DNA of 64,000 nt. It comes from Mytilus californianus (taxonomy: Eukaryota; Mollusca; Bivalvia; Mytilida; Mytilidae). Below the pieces are notes generated by a model that worked only from the letters and a program-made list of their open reading frames with translations, was not told where the DNA came from and did no database searches. Positions 22,525 through 34,511 of the stretch are shown here, piece after piece; the first letter of the stretch is position 1; each line of letters starts with the position of its first letter. A program made the translations under genes and the position numbers. The stretch lies in contig NW_026262593.1 in assembly GCF_021869535.1 (NCBI RefSeq), forward strand, positions 53,112,818 to 53,176,817, in the 5' to 3' direction.

Positions 22525-25500
22525 ATAATGGAGTATATGGCAATGGGGAATGGTGTATTGTACATAAGGAGTGTTGCATGGTATTTAACTTTAGTTCATT
22601 TAAAAAGTATATATTACAATTTGCAATTCACTCAAATATTTTACATTATTGGTCATTTTGAATGGTGCAAATTGTGTATGCTTCAAATGGAAAAAGTAGT
22701 TTTCTGTGGTCTAGCGTACCACATCAAAAAAAACTTTATATCATTGATGAGTTATTAACTCGACAGAAGAGCATTCAAAACATAATTTTTGAAACATAAA
22801 ACTATGACAGATTTCATTTCAACAAAGATATAGCAAAAGAGTTGTAATATTTTTTTTATAAATGCCCGCAACTCGTCTTTCTAGAATAAGAAGTGTTTTG
22901 CTTTCTTCTTTTATTATTTCCGCTTACTGGTAGAGTTTTAGTGACCATGTGTAATGTTGTAAAATAAACAGGAATAATTTTATGTTAAAAATTGGTTCTG
23001 TAAACATGTTTAGTTAAATATGAGTTGTTTTTATCTATTTTATTTTTTGTGCTGCTAATGCTTGTTCAAATGTTTAGGTTTAATCGTTCTCAATTAAGGT
23101 AAATCCATAAAGTTGTCTCGTCGCTCGTTATTTGTTAAGTCGTATTTGATTTTGCCATTCAATAAAGGACTTTCCGTTTTGAATTTCCTTGGAGTTATTT
23201 ATTCTTGTTATTTTTACTTTTTCATTGAAAAGTCGTCACAAACTCTAATGGTGGAATTGCCGTTAAATCAAAGACAAAAATGTAAATAAACAACCATGAA
23301 CTCTCAATAATTCTTTCCTTAATCTATAATTTTACAGCGAACCGTTTATTCTGAATTCTCTTTAAGGATATAAACCGTCTAATGAACTTCAATTTGTCTA
23401 GTTATCCTGGTAGCAATAAATATATTAGTGTTTCTTTTGTGATTTATCTACAAATGAGGACGTTTGATATATGAAGCTAGATGCGTAAATGACCCTCATT
23501 GTCCCAATGGGGACTTCACACAATGGTTAATAATAGTCTTCAAAATATTTTACTACGAAAAATTGTTCCGTCAGAATTTTATGGAATCTCATTATTTGCC
23601 ATGTCAAAATTATAAAAACACTTGTTATGTTATAAAGTAACCTTGAATTAGTATATTTTGTAAATAACTGTCTGGAGTTTCTTGCGATTCTATTCAAATT
23701 ATTTTTACGAGATAAACAAATGTTTATGGTCATTTTTCGTTATAAAGAATCATAAAGCCTGTAGATAGTATGTCTAAAATACCAATCTCTTTTGGTATAG
23801 AATTAAAAAATTTTGATTCCTCAGTTCGCGATAAAATAAATTTGAGTTCTGGTAAAATTGTGTGTATGTCTATTTCGTCTCGATTTGGTTAATGAACCTA
23901 AATTTTTATTTGTTTTCCATTTAAGAGTCAGATTTTGGTAGTCTATATTCATCACATTTTGGCATATTTTTTACCACAGACAAACTACAGGTTGACCAAT
24001 GGTATAGATATTTCATTTAATAAAATGGATCTGCAATGATTGAAGTGGAAACAAGTATTTTAGTTGGTTGTTGACAGAAAAGCTACATTGCAACATGTCA
24101 CTTATGGATCCTTCAAAAAGAGGCAAGAGTTTTTTAGCGTGGTGAACCCGATTTAACGTCTCCATTTGAACCAGATGTTGCAACGCATTCTAACGCGCGA
24201 CGCCTCAGCATGGCTCGAACAGATGGACAGAAGAATCCGAGTGATCATATACCTATACCAAAATTAACTGTGGGTGTTAACTAGATTAACATATGGATGT
24301 GCAAATTACCGACTTTTGACTCCGAAGCAAACAAATTTTCGCCAAATTAACCACTCAGTTGTACACGACAAAATCATCGGAAAACAGTTAATTTTTCCCC
24401 ATATTGCACCAGTTGTCAACTTGATTTTACGTTTTTTAGCTGCTCTTGCTTAACCGAGTTCTTCAATGTTCTAAAACTTAGTAAATAACCATTCGAAAAA
24501 TTATATACTCCATAGTCAAAAGTAGGTAATATGAAAATAGGCTATTCTTAATTGAACAACAATTAATGGATAAAGCGTGTACTTCTGGACTGCAATGATT
24601 TCATTGCATGATGAAGTAGAGAGTGATGCGTGCATCTTCACTCATCTTGAATGTGTAAATTTTATCTAAAGAAAAAAAGCAATTTACACCATACATATTT
24701 TATAGCCTTTGCTTTCACTTGTGGTACACTTAAAGCATAATTGACATACTATTTATTAGTCATAAATGATTGTGATAATTTTGCCCATTTTTCTTTCACC
24801 AGTACCATGAAGTCTGTTAGTCATGAAGATTGTATAAAAAATTACAGAGTTTGTGAAAATAGAACAAAAAAGCTTTTAAAAACGTCTTGCTTAATGATAA
24901 AAATTAAGAGATATACCTCATATATATTCTTTTATTTATTTTGATTTAATATATTGTAATAAAAAAATCAAAATTGCTGTGATGCTTCTATTTCCTATCT
25001 GGTTTGTATTAGGCCATAAAGATTTGTTAAATGTTTCAGATTATAGTTCAGTCTTATATTACATTAAAGTTCATCAGATGAAAATGACACCACGATACGT
25101 TAATGTTTAAGATAATTTGCACAACACAATCATAGATGGTTTTATTTTTATCATTATTGCACTCCACTGCATACATAGGAAATTCATCAGCTCATTTTAC
25201 TGATTAATAGATATAATCATAGTGTTCTTGCAGCATACATACTCGACGGTGTACAAAGAACCATGTATTCAAGTATGTTTGTTTTGCTAGAAAAACCATC
25301 ATATCAAAATTACCGTTGTTTACTACCAATTGAAAAAGTTAAAATAATCAAATCATGGAACGGTAGACAAATGGAGTTTGAACAAACAAACTGTTTGACC
25401 AGTGTTTTTTTTTATATTTGCTGTGCCATACCCCACGAAGAAATCATGGCAATGCAATAATCCTGAATCAATTAAGTACTGAATTATCAAATATAGGAGT

Positions 25501-26904
25501 ACAAGGGAAAAGGCTGTGGGTTTTTTTAATAAAATTTCCAGATGTTTAGCATTGCGACAACAAAAGGGTACATCATCCTTAACATACCAAATGTTAAACT
25601 CAAATTCTATACGAGGCTTATCAAGAAGTGACCACAATTAAATTTCATAGAGACTTCATGATAGGTACCGAAAATGAATTAAAAGTGAAAAAATGTATCT
25701 AGTTATTCGTTATTAACAGGAGAATTTTGATTGAATTGATGTTAACTATACAATATTGATAATGATTTGTCATTTGCAGCTATTCATATCTAAATGTCGA
25801 CCTTCCTCAAACCAAAAATCAATCAGATAGCGTTATAGGTTAATTCGCTGCAAAACCACATTTTAACATTTCAATTATAAATCTTACATAGAAAAGCTTA
25901 AGTTTCCATGTCGAAAGAGTAATACTATGACATTTAAGAAAATTTAACATTTTGTGACTACATGTATCACGTCTTAAAATTAAAATCATTTGTTACAGAA
26001 AAAAACATTTTTAAATCTGTATTTCATCCATAATGGGACAAACGGAAGTGTGCTTAATGCAAAATAAAATAGTGATTTTTTTCTCTTATCACAAAGGTTT
26101 GATGACATTTAATTTCAAAGCAAAATGTGCTTGCTATTATGAATATAGTTAATGTAAAATCTTTGATCTCAAAACTTGAAAACAGAAATTCAGGTATATC
26201 TCGAATATAGAGATATTTATAAGAAAAGATTAAAGAACTTTGCATAATAGAAACAATAGTTTGTAATTACACAATAAAGAAAAAGAAAGAGTTAGTTCCT
26301 GCCATTACTGAGTTTTGTATTTTCTTTTATAAAGCTCTTTTTCATTTATATCTTGTAATATATTTTGTCTTTGTTTTTATTTTTATAATTATTTTTATTC
26401 TGTATTAAATTATCTTTTCGATATTTTAGTAAAAACGGTGGGACATTTAAAATCTAAAATTAGTCAAATATTTTTAAATGTGTAAGTATCGAAGCCCTGA
26501 ATTCTTTCTGATTATTTGATCTTTCATAACTACATGCTTAAGTACACAGCGTTTGGTATATAGATAGTATGTTCCAGTCCCCATTTTGAAGAGTTGTTGA
26601 TATGAATCAATGGAGATGTGCGGTTTACATAAAGGAAAGAGTAACCCACCACCCCCACCCCCACCCCCCACCCCCAACAAAAAACACACAAAAAACAGGA
26701 ATTACCAGAGATATTGGATGAAATAACATACCAGATCACAGATTCTTTCTAATTTTATTATATTCTAAACATCAGAGAAATACATCGTGATTCGCTATCA
26801 TTTCATTTAAAAGAAAGTGTATGAAAAAAAAATCAAAATACGTTCTTTTCACACATACTATGATACTAGTATAATACATGCAAAGAAAATTAAAACAACA
26901 CTAT
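22525..26904. other. AT-rich interval, almost featureless
   Basis: The only assignable pieces are a short plus-sense type A tail remnant at about 23140-23225 ('GGACTTTCCGTTTTGAATTT') and a C-rich run at 26646-26676. Open frames up to about 95 codons are not recognisable and have no supporting context. I see no exon structure. Confidence 0.5.
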
Positions 26905-27235
26905 AACTTTAATGCGTCCGAAGCGCTTAACTTTAATGCGTACGAAGCGCTTTTCGGAATATACCTTCATCAGCTTCATCAGGAACGCTCAAAACATTTT
27001 TTTAATAACCAAGGATGTTTAAGAACCGAAACAAGACACAAAAAGACACAAAAATAATAGCTAAAATCAAGCTGAGGTCAACTTTGCCTGAGAGAGTTGA
27101 AACCTTGGTGTTTTTATCATTGACAATTTAAGAAAGGTTTGTTATAAATCATGTCAGGACCGAAGTACTGACTACTGAGCTGATGATACCCTCTGTGACT
27201 GATAGTCCACGAGCAGCGGTATCGACCCAGTGCTG
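26905..27235. repeat. Dispersed repeat with GCGTCCGAAGCGCTT motif
   Basis: CTTTAATGCGTCCGAAGCGC occurs and is then repeated 30 bp later with one change, followed by CTTCATCAGCTTCATCAGGA. The motif set recurs at 36545-36660 (CATGCGTCCAAAGCGCTTTT, then CTTCATCAGGTACGCTGAAA). A possible relative is at 44210-44470. It is non-coding and of unknown class. Confidence 0.55.
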
Positions 27236-27731
27236 TAAAAAATGAAAACATCACCTTATACATTTCGTGTAAACTTTTTTTCTTGTGATATAACGGGATT
27301 TACATCTCATCAAGTTCATTCAATTGATTGTGAATAACGTAATATGTAAAATATGTATTTTAGGATCGGAACCATACAATCAAATCTGTTTAAGAAAGAG
27401 CATAGTTCTTGTCATTATCAAATATTCAAAAACTACATTAACTGATCGCCAAAACCATGAACTGATAATGCATCTTTGTCTTTTGTTTCTTCTTCATTAT
27501 TTGGGTCTTGTATTATTTGTGCTTTTTCATTTTCATTTTCATTTTTCCGATGCAAAAATATCAAGACACTTGAGTCTTGTAACATTACTCTTTGACAATT
27601 GCAACAACAAATAATTATACCCTTACAATGTAAAAATCATACCGTACATATTGATACTTCCTGGATGGCAATTTTATGGATCAAACCAGACTAAAAAATA
27701 TGGATAACCTTACTCAGTTTGTTTTTTTACA

Positions 27732-28382
27732 TTAAGGTAGCAATATACAGTTAAAAGTGTAGTTTCGCATTTTGACCATGGTGGATTTTTCAAATATGAA
27801 AGTTAATGTGCAATAAAATTAATTTTTAGATAGTTGATGACTAATTTAGCCTTCAAAGTGGGTTTATAAGAACATCATAATTATTTTTTACATGTTTTAT
27901 TGGCTATTTTCTGTTTGACTGTCCGTATTTTCATAGCCAGACCGGTCATAGCTCTAGAAATTATTGTAATGTTAACAAACACTTTTTTTTCACACGAACT
28001 TTTTACAAACAAAAAATGAGACGAAAGACATATGATTTTTATTTGATCTGTTGATAGATATATGTAAACAGTTTCAGAAAAGTTATCACTCCAAAGGATT
28101 AAAATTCTACTTTTTGCAAAATTTTGGGGAAATATGTGACATCTTTACCCCCCTTTTTGCAATATTTTATAGTAACTAAATGCAGATTGTTGCCATGGAT
28201 ACACCAAAAAGAAATTTTATTTAACCATTTTAACTACTGGAAATATTTGGAAGATACTGATTACATACATATGCACATATATGACACAAACAGTAGGCCT
28301 AATTTGTAAGAAAGCAAGGAAAAGGGGATGTTAAAATTTAATAGGGTAAATTGTTTTTCCTAACTATATATTGCTACCTTAA
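27732..28382. mobile_element. 651-bp TIR element with TTAA ends (reverse-oriented copy)
   Basis: The left end is TTAAGGTAGCAATATACAGT and the right end is ACTATATATTGCTACCTTAA, which pair as inverted repeats. The interior is a diverged reverse complement of 49622-50292 (for example 'CAAAGTGGGTTTATAAGAAC' and GATTGTTGCCATGGATACAC). The terminal TTAA on both sides could be target duplications of the TTAA-specific (piggyBac-like) kind. There is no coding sequence. Confidence 0.75.
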
Positions 28383-29541
28383 AGTAAAACGTTACGATAT
28401 ACCCATGCTTATAATTCACCAATACAAGCTAGTAAATACGGGCACGAAATAACTGACCAGGATAATTATTGTATTAATCCGTTGACAAGAACAACAAGTG
28501 TATTGAATACCGGACTATGGTCAATAGTAAACGGTCATCAGAAAAGTCGGAACAATAATTATAAAGTCATGTTATATCTTCTGTCAATTTTCAAGCTTTT
28601 CCAATTAAGTCAATGCAGTACTGTTCGGTAGCTATTCAGTATGTTAGTGATAGGAACATGTAAATAACAACCATTGAACAGTCTAAACGTAGACTAAACA
28701 GATCTTGATTGACTGGAAACGAATTATCTTAACAGTACTGAATTTCCGGCTATGCATAATTCTGAAAATTCACTGAAAAACTGAAATTTACTTAATAACT
28801 TATTTTTAGTCTTTTTATAGCTGCTGAGATCAAAATGACCGTTTTAGATCAAAATTGGTTTACTAGTGGGTTGGAGATAAGATCAATGTATTGACCAGTT
28901 CATCTTTATCATGCGTATCGGATATGAACTCAGTGTTAGCACCTCAGTGTGTATGTCTCCAACAAGTGACAACTGTTTTGTTAATATGTAGAGATATTAG
29001 AATTCGTACTCGATGATAAATATAGATATTTATCCGCTTGAGCTACTTTGAAAAATTAATAATCGAGGGTAGATGAACCATAGGAGTCAAATAGTGTATC
29101 TTCATTGCACTTGAATTGAACTGGTTTTTTTTCAATTGATATAGGTAAGGATATTCTAGGCTATAACTAATAAAAAAACCAAATTTAATAAAAAAAAACA
29201 CAAACCTAACAACTTTAGATGTCTGCAGATGCTCCGGAAGGGTAACCAGTCCTAGCTTGCAGTCGGTGTGTCATTGTGTTGTTGTTCATGACAAGTGCAA
29301 ATACATTGCTGAACAAGTACGTGTTTTCATGAGGGTTTCATTTTATTTTTGTGGAATCTGAATTATTTCCATTTTTATCATACAATCGTAATGTACCATA
29401 AGTAAAAATACTGTTAAAGTTTGTCATCTGGTTAACCTGGCATTGTATGTGGAAAAAAAACTTGTTTATACCGATTCATATGAGTATAAGGAAAAATGTC
29501 AATGAGGTGCAAAAAATTATAACAAATTAGTAACGTCTAAA
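28383..29541. other. AT-rich interval, small tail remnant only
   Basis: A short piece at about 29215-29260 (GATGCTCCGGAAGGGTAACC) resembles the retroelement tail at 42955-42990. Nothing else is supported. Confidence 0.45.
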
Positions 29542-29959
29542 GGTTGCAATTTGTAAATTCAGCTGCTTCACAAACCACGCCTCTTTTTGAGAGATACATA
29601 CTAGTCATAGATATTTAGTTTTGTTCACTTACTGTTTCCCAGATATGATATCTATGTTTCATCTCATTGAGACATGACTTGGGAATGTTACCAGTATAAA
29701 TACACATGGATAGCGGCCAAATTGAATTCTGAGGAAGACTCGAAGTAAATGGAGGGGTAGTTCAGAATTTTGATATAAGTTCGGGGCATTTTAATGTTGA
29801 AAATATGCCTCAAAGCCCTATGTTTTGAAATTGAATGAAATAGTAGTGCATATGAACTTTCCATTCTAGGATATGTTTTTTTTTACGAAACTTCATAGTA
29901 AAAGTGGCACAATTTTAGTCGTAAAAGGAGTTCCTGTCTATATTTACAGGAGTGCAACC
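29542..29959. mobile_element. Single diverged copy of the 448-bp TIR element
   Basis: It begins GGTTGCAATTTGTAAATTCA and ends TATTTACAGGAGTGCAACC. It has the same internal landmarks as 13505-13952 (ACGCCTCTTTT, 'TCATCTCATTGAGACATGAC', GAAACTTCATAGTAAAAGTG). The flanks TAAA and TTAA do not match exactly. Its existence alone argues that the 448-bp unit moves as an independent element and is not only a terminal repeat of a longer one. Confidence 0.75.
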
Positions 29960-30059
29960 TTAAAAAAATAGTTTACAGCCAAACTCGGTAAATATATAAT
30001 GATTTTGACAATGTTTGCTTCGGTTTAATTGATTTAAAAGTCACATTAGGATGAAATTT

Positions 30060-30235
30060 GAAAAACAAAAGGCAGGACAGAAGTTTTGAGTAAAAAAAAA
30101 GGCCGGATGAGCAACTTGGCAAAAAAAAAGGCAGGATGACAAATTATGTATAACATGTATATAAAGTCAGGATAAACTAATAAAAAAAAGGCAGGACCGA
30201 GATTATAACTAAAAAAAAAAATGCAGGACACAACT
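30060..30235 (+). repeat. Degenerate A-run/GGCAGGAC tandem repeat
   Basis: Five irregular units each carry a run of 8-11 A followed by GGCAGGA or a variant, spaced about 30-60 bp apart. This is low-complexity, non-coding DNA. Confidence 0.6.
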
Positions 30236-30282
30236 GAGTTTTACTGTGCGTACTGTTGTGCGTTTGTTTTTTCTACATTGGC

Positions 30283-30606
30283 TAGAGGTATAGGGGAAGG
30301 GTTGAGATTTCAAAAAACATGTTTAACCCCGCCGCATTTTTGCGCCTGTCCCAAGTCAGGAGCCTCTGGCCTTTGTTAGTCTTGTATCATTTTTAATTTT
30401 AGTTTCTTGTGTATAATTTGGAGTTTAGTATGACGTCCAATATCACTGAACTAGTATACAAATTTGTTTAGGGGCCAGCTGAAGGACGCCTCAGGGTGCG
30501 GGAGTTTCTCGCTGCATTGAAGACCCATTGGTGGCCTTCGGCTGTTGTCTGCTCTATGGTCGGGTTGTTGTCTCTTTGACACATTTCCCATTTCCATTCT
30601 CAATTT
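30283..30606 (+). repeat. Retroelement 3' tail, type C
   Basis: It contains CATGTTTAACCCCGCCGCAT, TGTCCCAAGTCAGGAGCCTC, TTTAGGGGCCAGCTGAAGGA and ACCCATTGGTGGCCTTCGGC, and ends GTTGTTGTCTCTTTGACACATTTCCC with interruption-free homology to the reverse copy at 48672-49035. It is non-coding. It shares the 'CCCCGCC...CAAGTCAGGAGCC' block with the tail of the second RT pseudogene at 39720-39800, so the RT families share 3' modules. Confidence 0.75.
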
Positions 30607-33600
30607 TACCTTAAATGGAGGCGTTGTTAGTTGGCTAATATTATATTTTTAATTTTTGATGTTTTGATGTCAAAGTTTCACTCGTAAATTATTGTTGACG
30701 GAGGGGTTGATCTTTTATAAAACAATTGGTCAACTGTTTTTAACATTTACCTAATGGCTGTTTATATCCCCTTTAGATCTAAGAATATTCGTCTGATGTA
30801 TATCTACATTCTAGTTTTTCCTGCTGCTTTCGAAAAGACCAGGGTAATTTTTTCTCAAAGGGAACTCATTGCCCGATTGGGTACATTTAAGGTGGTAGGA
30901 CTTGGTAAGCCCCAAATTTTTCTCTCGTTCAATTTTTCTTATATTTACACCATTGAAATAGTAGGGGTCCATGCATCATTTGCTACAGTCTTGTTGAAAT
31001 TCACCGTTGCATTTTATGTTTCGGATATATTGAATATGACCAGTTTTGGAATACCCTAAACAAAACCGCCTCAAAACACTAGTAGGCACATGTTATTGTG
31101 TGAATTTGCACATGTCCTCATTAGGAATAGCCATAACTATTAAAATGTATAGTAGAAACATATTTCACATAAAGTCGGAAATGTCGTGGTAATATTTGTA
31201 GCCTGAATGTAAATAAATGGATTAAAATTGATAAGGCAAAATTCTGGCAGCTCAGATAACACATTTATTTTCAAACTTTGCCAAAAACAAAAATGGTCGT
31301 TTAATTCCTGCAAAAAATTGCTAAAACAATTATTGTTTATGAACCTTGAACATCACTAACTTTTATTGAATTTGACCGTTTGAAATTTTCAAAATCTTCA
31401 AACAAGTTGGCTTACAGACACAGGAAAAAAGGAAAATTTTTGGACAAAATTCATTTTTTCCTTACAAAACCTTCAACAGTCTATCTTTGCATTATTTTCA
31501 TGTGCTTAAGTGAAAATTGTATTGTCCCAATAATAATTGTAGTCAAGTTTATACAGTAATATTTAGTATGTGACGAATACCTTTGGGACGAATTGATATA
31601 TCAACATTATAATACATAATGTTGGTTTTTTTCCCCAGGCTACAAAATGCCCCTATCATCAGTAATCAGATGCTATTAAAGTTCAACACAATCGGACGCT
31701 ATCGAAATACTATCTTTGAGCTAAATAAATGTAAATTGTCTGTTAGCATTAGCTTGTACTAGGATAGATGTTCATACCATCTCTTCTAATATTACCGTTT
31801 GTACTCAAAAACCACAGATACAGTTGAGTGCAGCATATTAACTATCAGCTTAGCACTAAAACCTTATAACTTGAAGTCAAGACACTGTGGTCGTTCCAAA
31901 AACTCCTCAGTACAAAGGTTCTTTTAAGCATTTCATGTATGAATGGTAATGTTCTGTCTTTTTAGCTTTTGATCATTGAAGCTTTGATAAAATTTAGTTC
32001 CTTAATTTAATGCTAGAGAGCCTCTAACTTGTCCTATTTTCCTAGATCTTCCTGCCTCATTCTCATAGCCAAATGTAAACAACATAACTGCTTCATCACT
32101 GTCTCAATTACTGCTAGGTTAAAACGCACAAATGACTTCCAAAACATTTGTAAAAGTTGTCTCTCATCCCCACAGATCTATCCTTTTAAGGCACCCATTG
32201 CGTGGAGAACTACAATTTTATGGCACCCTTTGAGTGGAGGACTACACTTTAAGGGGATCCTTTATAAAGATATAAAGGCACTGTAATGTATAGGGATTTA
32301 ATAGAAATATACCATTGTTTCATCTATTGCTACGAAATAAACATATACCTTAGGTTACTACTAGAAGTAATTTAATTCCCTTTTTGAGATAAAATTATTA
32401 CTTCAAGACTCATATAATAGAATACTGATAATGCAACTGTCTCATTTTTAATCAATAACTCTAGTAATAAACTTTAAAACTGGATGTAGTATTACCGATG
32501 CAGATAAAAATAAATAACTTGTAATTGTTTTTTATTCACTTTCCAAATTTACTTCTTTATGTTTTGTGCATGAAACAATAAGTAGGGGGTGAAATTATAT
32601 GTTTAAAAATTTGGGTGACGTATTTTTATGTAAAATAGTGATTTGGTTCAGTTAAAAAAGGTCCATAATAAGTATGTCTGAAGCTGTCAAACTGAATTAT
32701 AGACCCCTCAACATATAATTGTCCATATTTTGAGTTAGCGCTTTTCTATAATTTTGATACAATTGTTTCGAACGTTGTACACTACACTGTAAAAATCTTT
32801 TTGGATATAGAGCCAGTGCGATTTTCTTAATTTGAATTTATTGTCTAAAACATACACTTCGAAATGACTGTGCTCTCGGGCCTGAGATCTCGTTCTATTT
32901 GGTATTCATGCGATTTGCTCAGGTTTTCTTCTTGATTTGTATCTTCTCAATGGATTTATGACATTTAAACACACTACAAATGTTTTTACAAAAACTTCAA
33001 ACTCCAGAGTAAATTTTAAAAGGGAGAACTACATAAAACATGACAAACGCTCGACCATATCAACCAAAGGAAAGACTGGAAAACAACTGCCATACTCCTC
33101 GCTTGGTACAGACATTTTTCGAAGGAAATGGTGAGGTAAACTATTGTAGCTGCTGATATATGAAGACAAAGTAAACAAAATAAAAGCACCTCACATAAAA
33201 ATAATTACTTAACAAAGAAAATGTTGCTAAGACATATGTTCAGTAATTATGCAAATTTTGTATACATTACTAGTAAATTTGAAATGGAACGGAATCTATG
33301 TCGATTATCTACAGATTGAATTGTCATATCTGAAGGTCATTTTACCATATTTGGTAATGACACGACAGAAAAATTTGTCAGGTTTTAGCCGAATAATCCT
33401 CATTTGTTGATATTTTAATCCATGATTGACAATAACAGAAGCGTATAAGTAACAAGGAGATTAGTTAAGATCCCTAGATATTAGTCATCTTGAGAAACGT
33501 TAGGCCATAATGACAAATGAAGTTTTGTTTTTATTTTTGCTAATGAATATAATAAATAACAATAGACGATTTACGCACTCACATTATTTGTTATCTGGGA

Positions 33601-33844
33601 CATTGGTTGTCTTTAATTTGTTTTCTTTTTTCAATATTTTACACGGAAACAAAGACACATACACGATTTCTTAATTGCAAATTATATAAAGTCACAACAG
33701 GAATGTAATACTAGTATATGTAAAACATGTATTTTATTTAGGAGTAATTATTCGTGTGTACAGTGGAAAATAATAATGACATCATGAAGCGACAGAAACA
33801 ATGGAAAACATAATTTGCCTTATTTCATATGCGCAGTAAAAAGT
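30607..33844. other. AT-rich interval, no gene recognised
   Basis: A 101-codon frame at 30754-31059 and an 85-codon frame at 32029-32286 have no recognisable domain. 32190-32262 carries two copies of a ~35-bp unit (CGTGGAGAACTACA / GAGTGGAGGACTACA). 33030-33160 is a decayed minus-sense tail remnant (CATACTCCTCGCTTGGTACA). Nothing else is supported. Confidence 0.45.
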
Positions 33845-34205
33845 TCCGATGAGAAAGACACCAAAGTCCATCTCTGGATAGAGAGGCGGAAGATATCAAA
33901 ATTGAGTATCAAACTTCATAACAATAAACGAAAAACGACTTAAAGAAAAACAACAGTCTAAATAACACAACATAGCAAAACAAAAAAACTGAGCAACATG
34001 AACCTAATTAAAAACTGGGGGTGAACTTTGGTGCTCCGGGAGGGTAAGCAGATCTCACTCCACATGTGGCAACCGTCATGTTGCCCATGTAAGTACAACC
34101 CAGTTGATAAGTCTAATTAGGTAGATCACATTCCAGGAAAAGAGGACGGGTTGTGGTTACAACCATTAGAACATATTTTTGTCATCTGTGAAACAGACAT
34201 TTCCC
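33845..34205 (-). repeat. Retroelement 3' tail downstream of an RT fragment
   Basis: Contains GAGGCGGAAGATATCAAAAT, CACAACATAGCAAAACAAAA, GGTGCTCCGGGAGGGTAAGC and CTCCACATGTGGCAACCGTC, as in 42790-43090. It directly adjoins the RT C-terminal fragment at 34206-34503. Confidence 0.7.
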
Positions 34206-34503
34206 GATCCTATTAATTATTCATTTGTATCAATATGTTAATGCCAAATTGTGTATATTATTTAAGTTGAATTTGATTACTAGTAATAAAATATGTGCAC
34301 ATTTGCGATGTGATAAGGGACTTTCCGTTTTGAATTTTCCCTGGAGTTTTTTTTTTATTTTACTTTTCACCAAATTGAATTTTTGGTTTAATAGCTTCTT
34401 TGTAAGCAGCAATCCTCTATCAATGAAATCATGATATGAAATACAAGCTCTGGAATATAGTATCAACTGGGGGATATATACTCCATATGCAGACGTTGCA
34501 TAT
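34206..34503 (-). pseudogene. RT C-terminal fragment, interrupted
   Basis: The minus strand reads TSAYGVYIPQLILYSRACIS and YHDFIDRGLLLTKKLLNQKF, homologous to residues about 459-495 of the 8-kb RT (SPAYGIYISQLIRYSRACSS). The frame then runs into a short plus-sense type A tail piece (34306-34371) inserted in the coding segment. No motif A, B or C is left, so it is 5'-truncated and inactive. Confidence 0.8.
34306..34371 (+). repeat. Type A tail tag inserted in an RT fragment
   Basis: 'GATAAGGGACTTTCCGTTTT' and 'GAATTTTCCCTGGAGTTT' are the terminal ~65 bp of the type A tail, ending in T-rich TTTATTTTACTTTTCACC. It lies in antisense orientation to the RT fragment. Confidence 0.7.
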
Positions 34504-34511
34504 GTTGTCAA

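Noticed and set aside
26940..26990. CTGATGA ... GAAA motif order on the minus strand (also 36545-36600) resembling a hammerhead ribozyme core
   Set aside because: Stem II and stem III would be only 2-3 bp with a mismatch, and the sequences that should form stem I are not complementary at either copy.
30754..31059. 101-codon frame starting MAVYIPFRSK
   Set aside because: No recognisable domain, signal or homology to other blocks; length expected by chance in AT-rich DNA.
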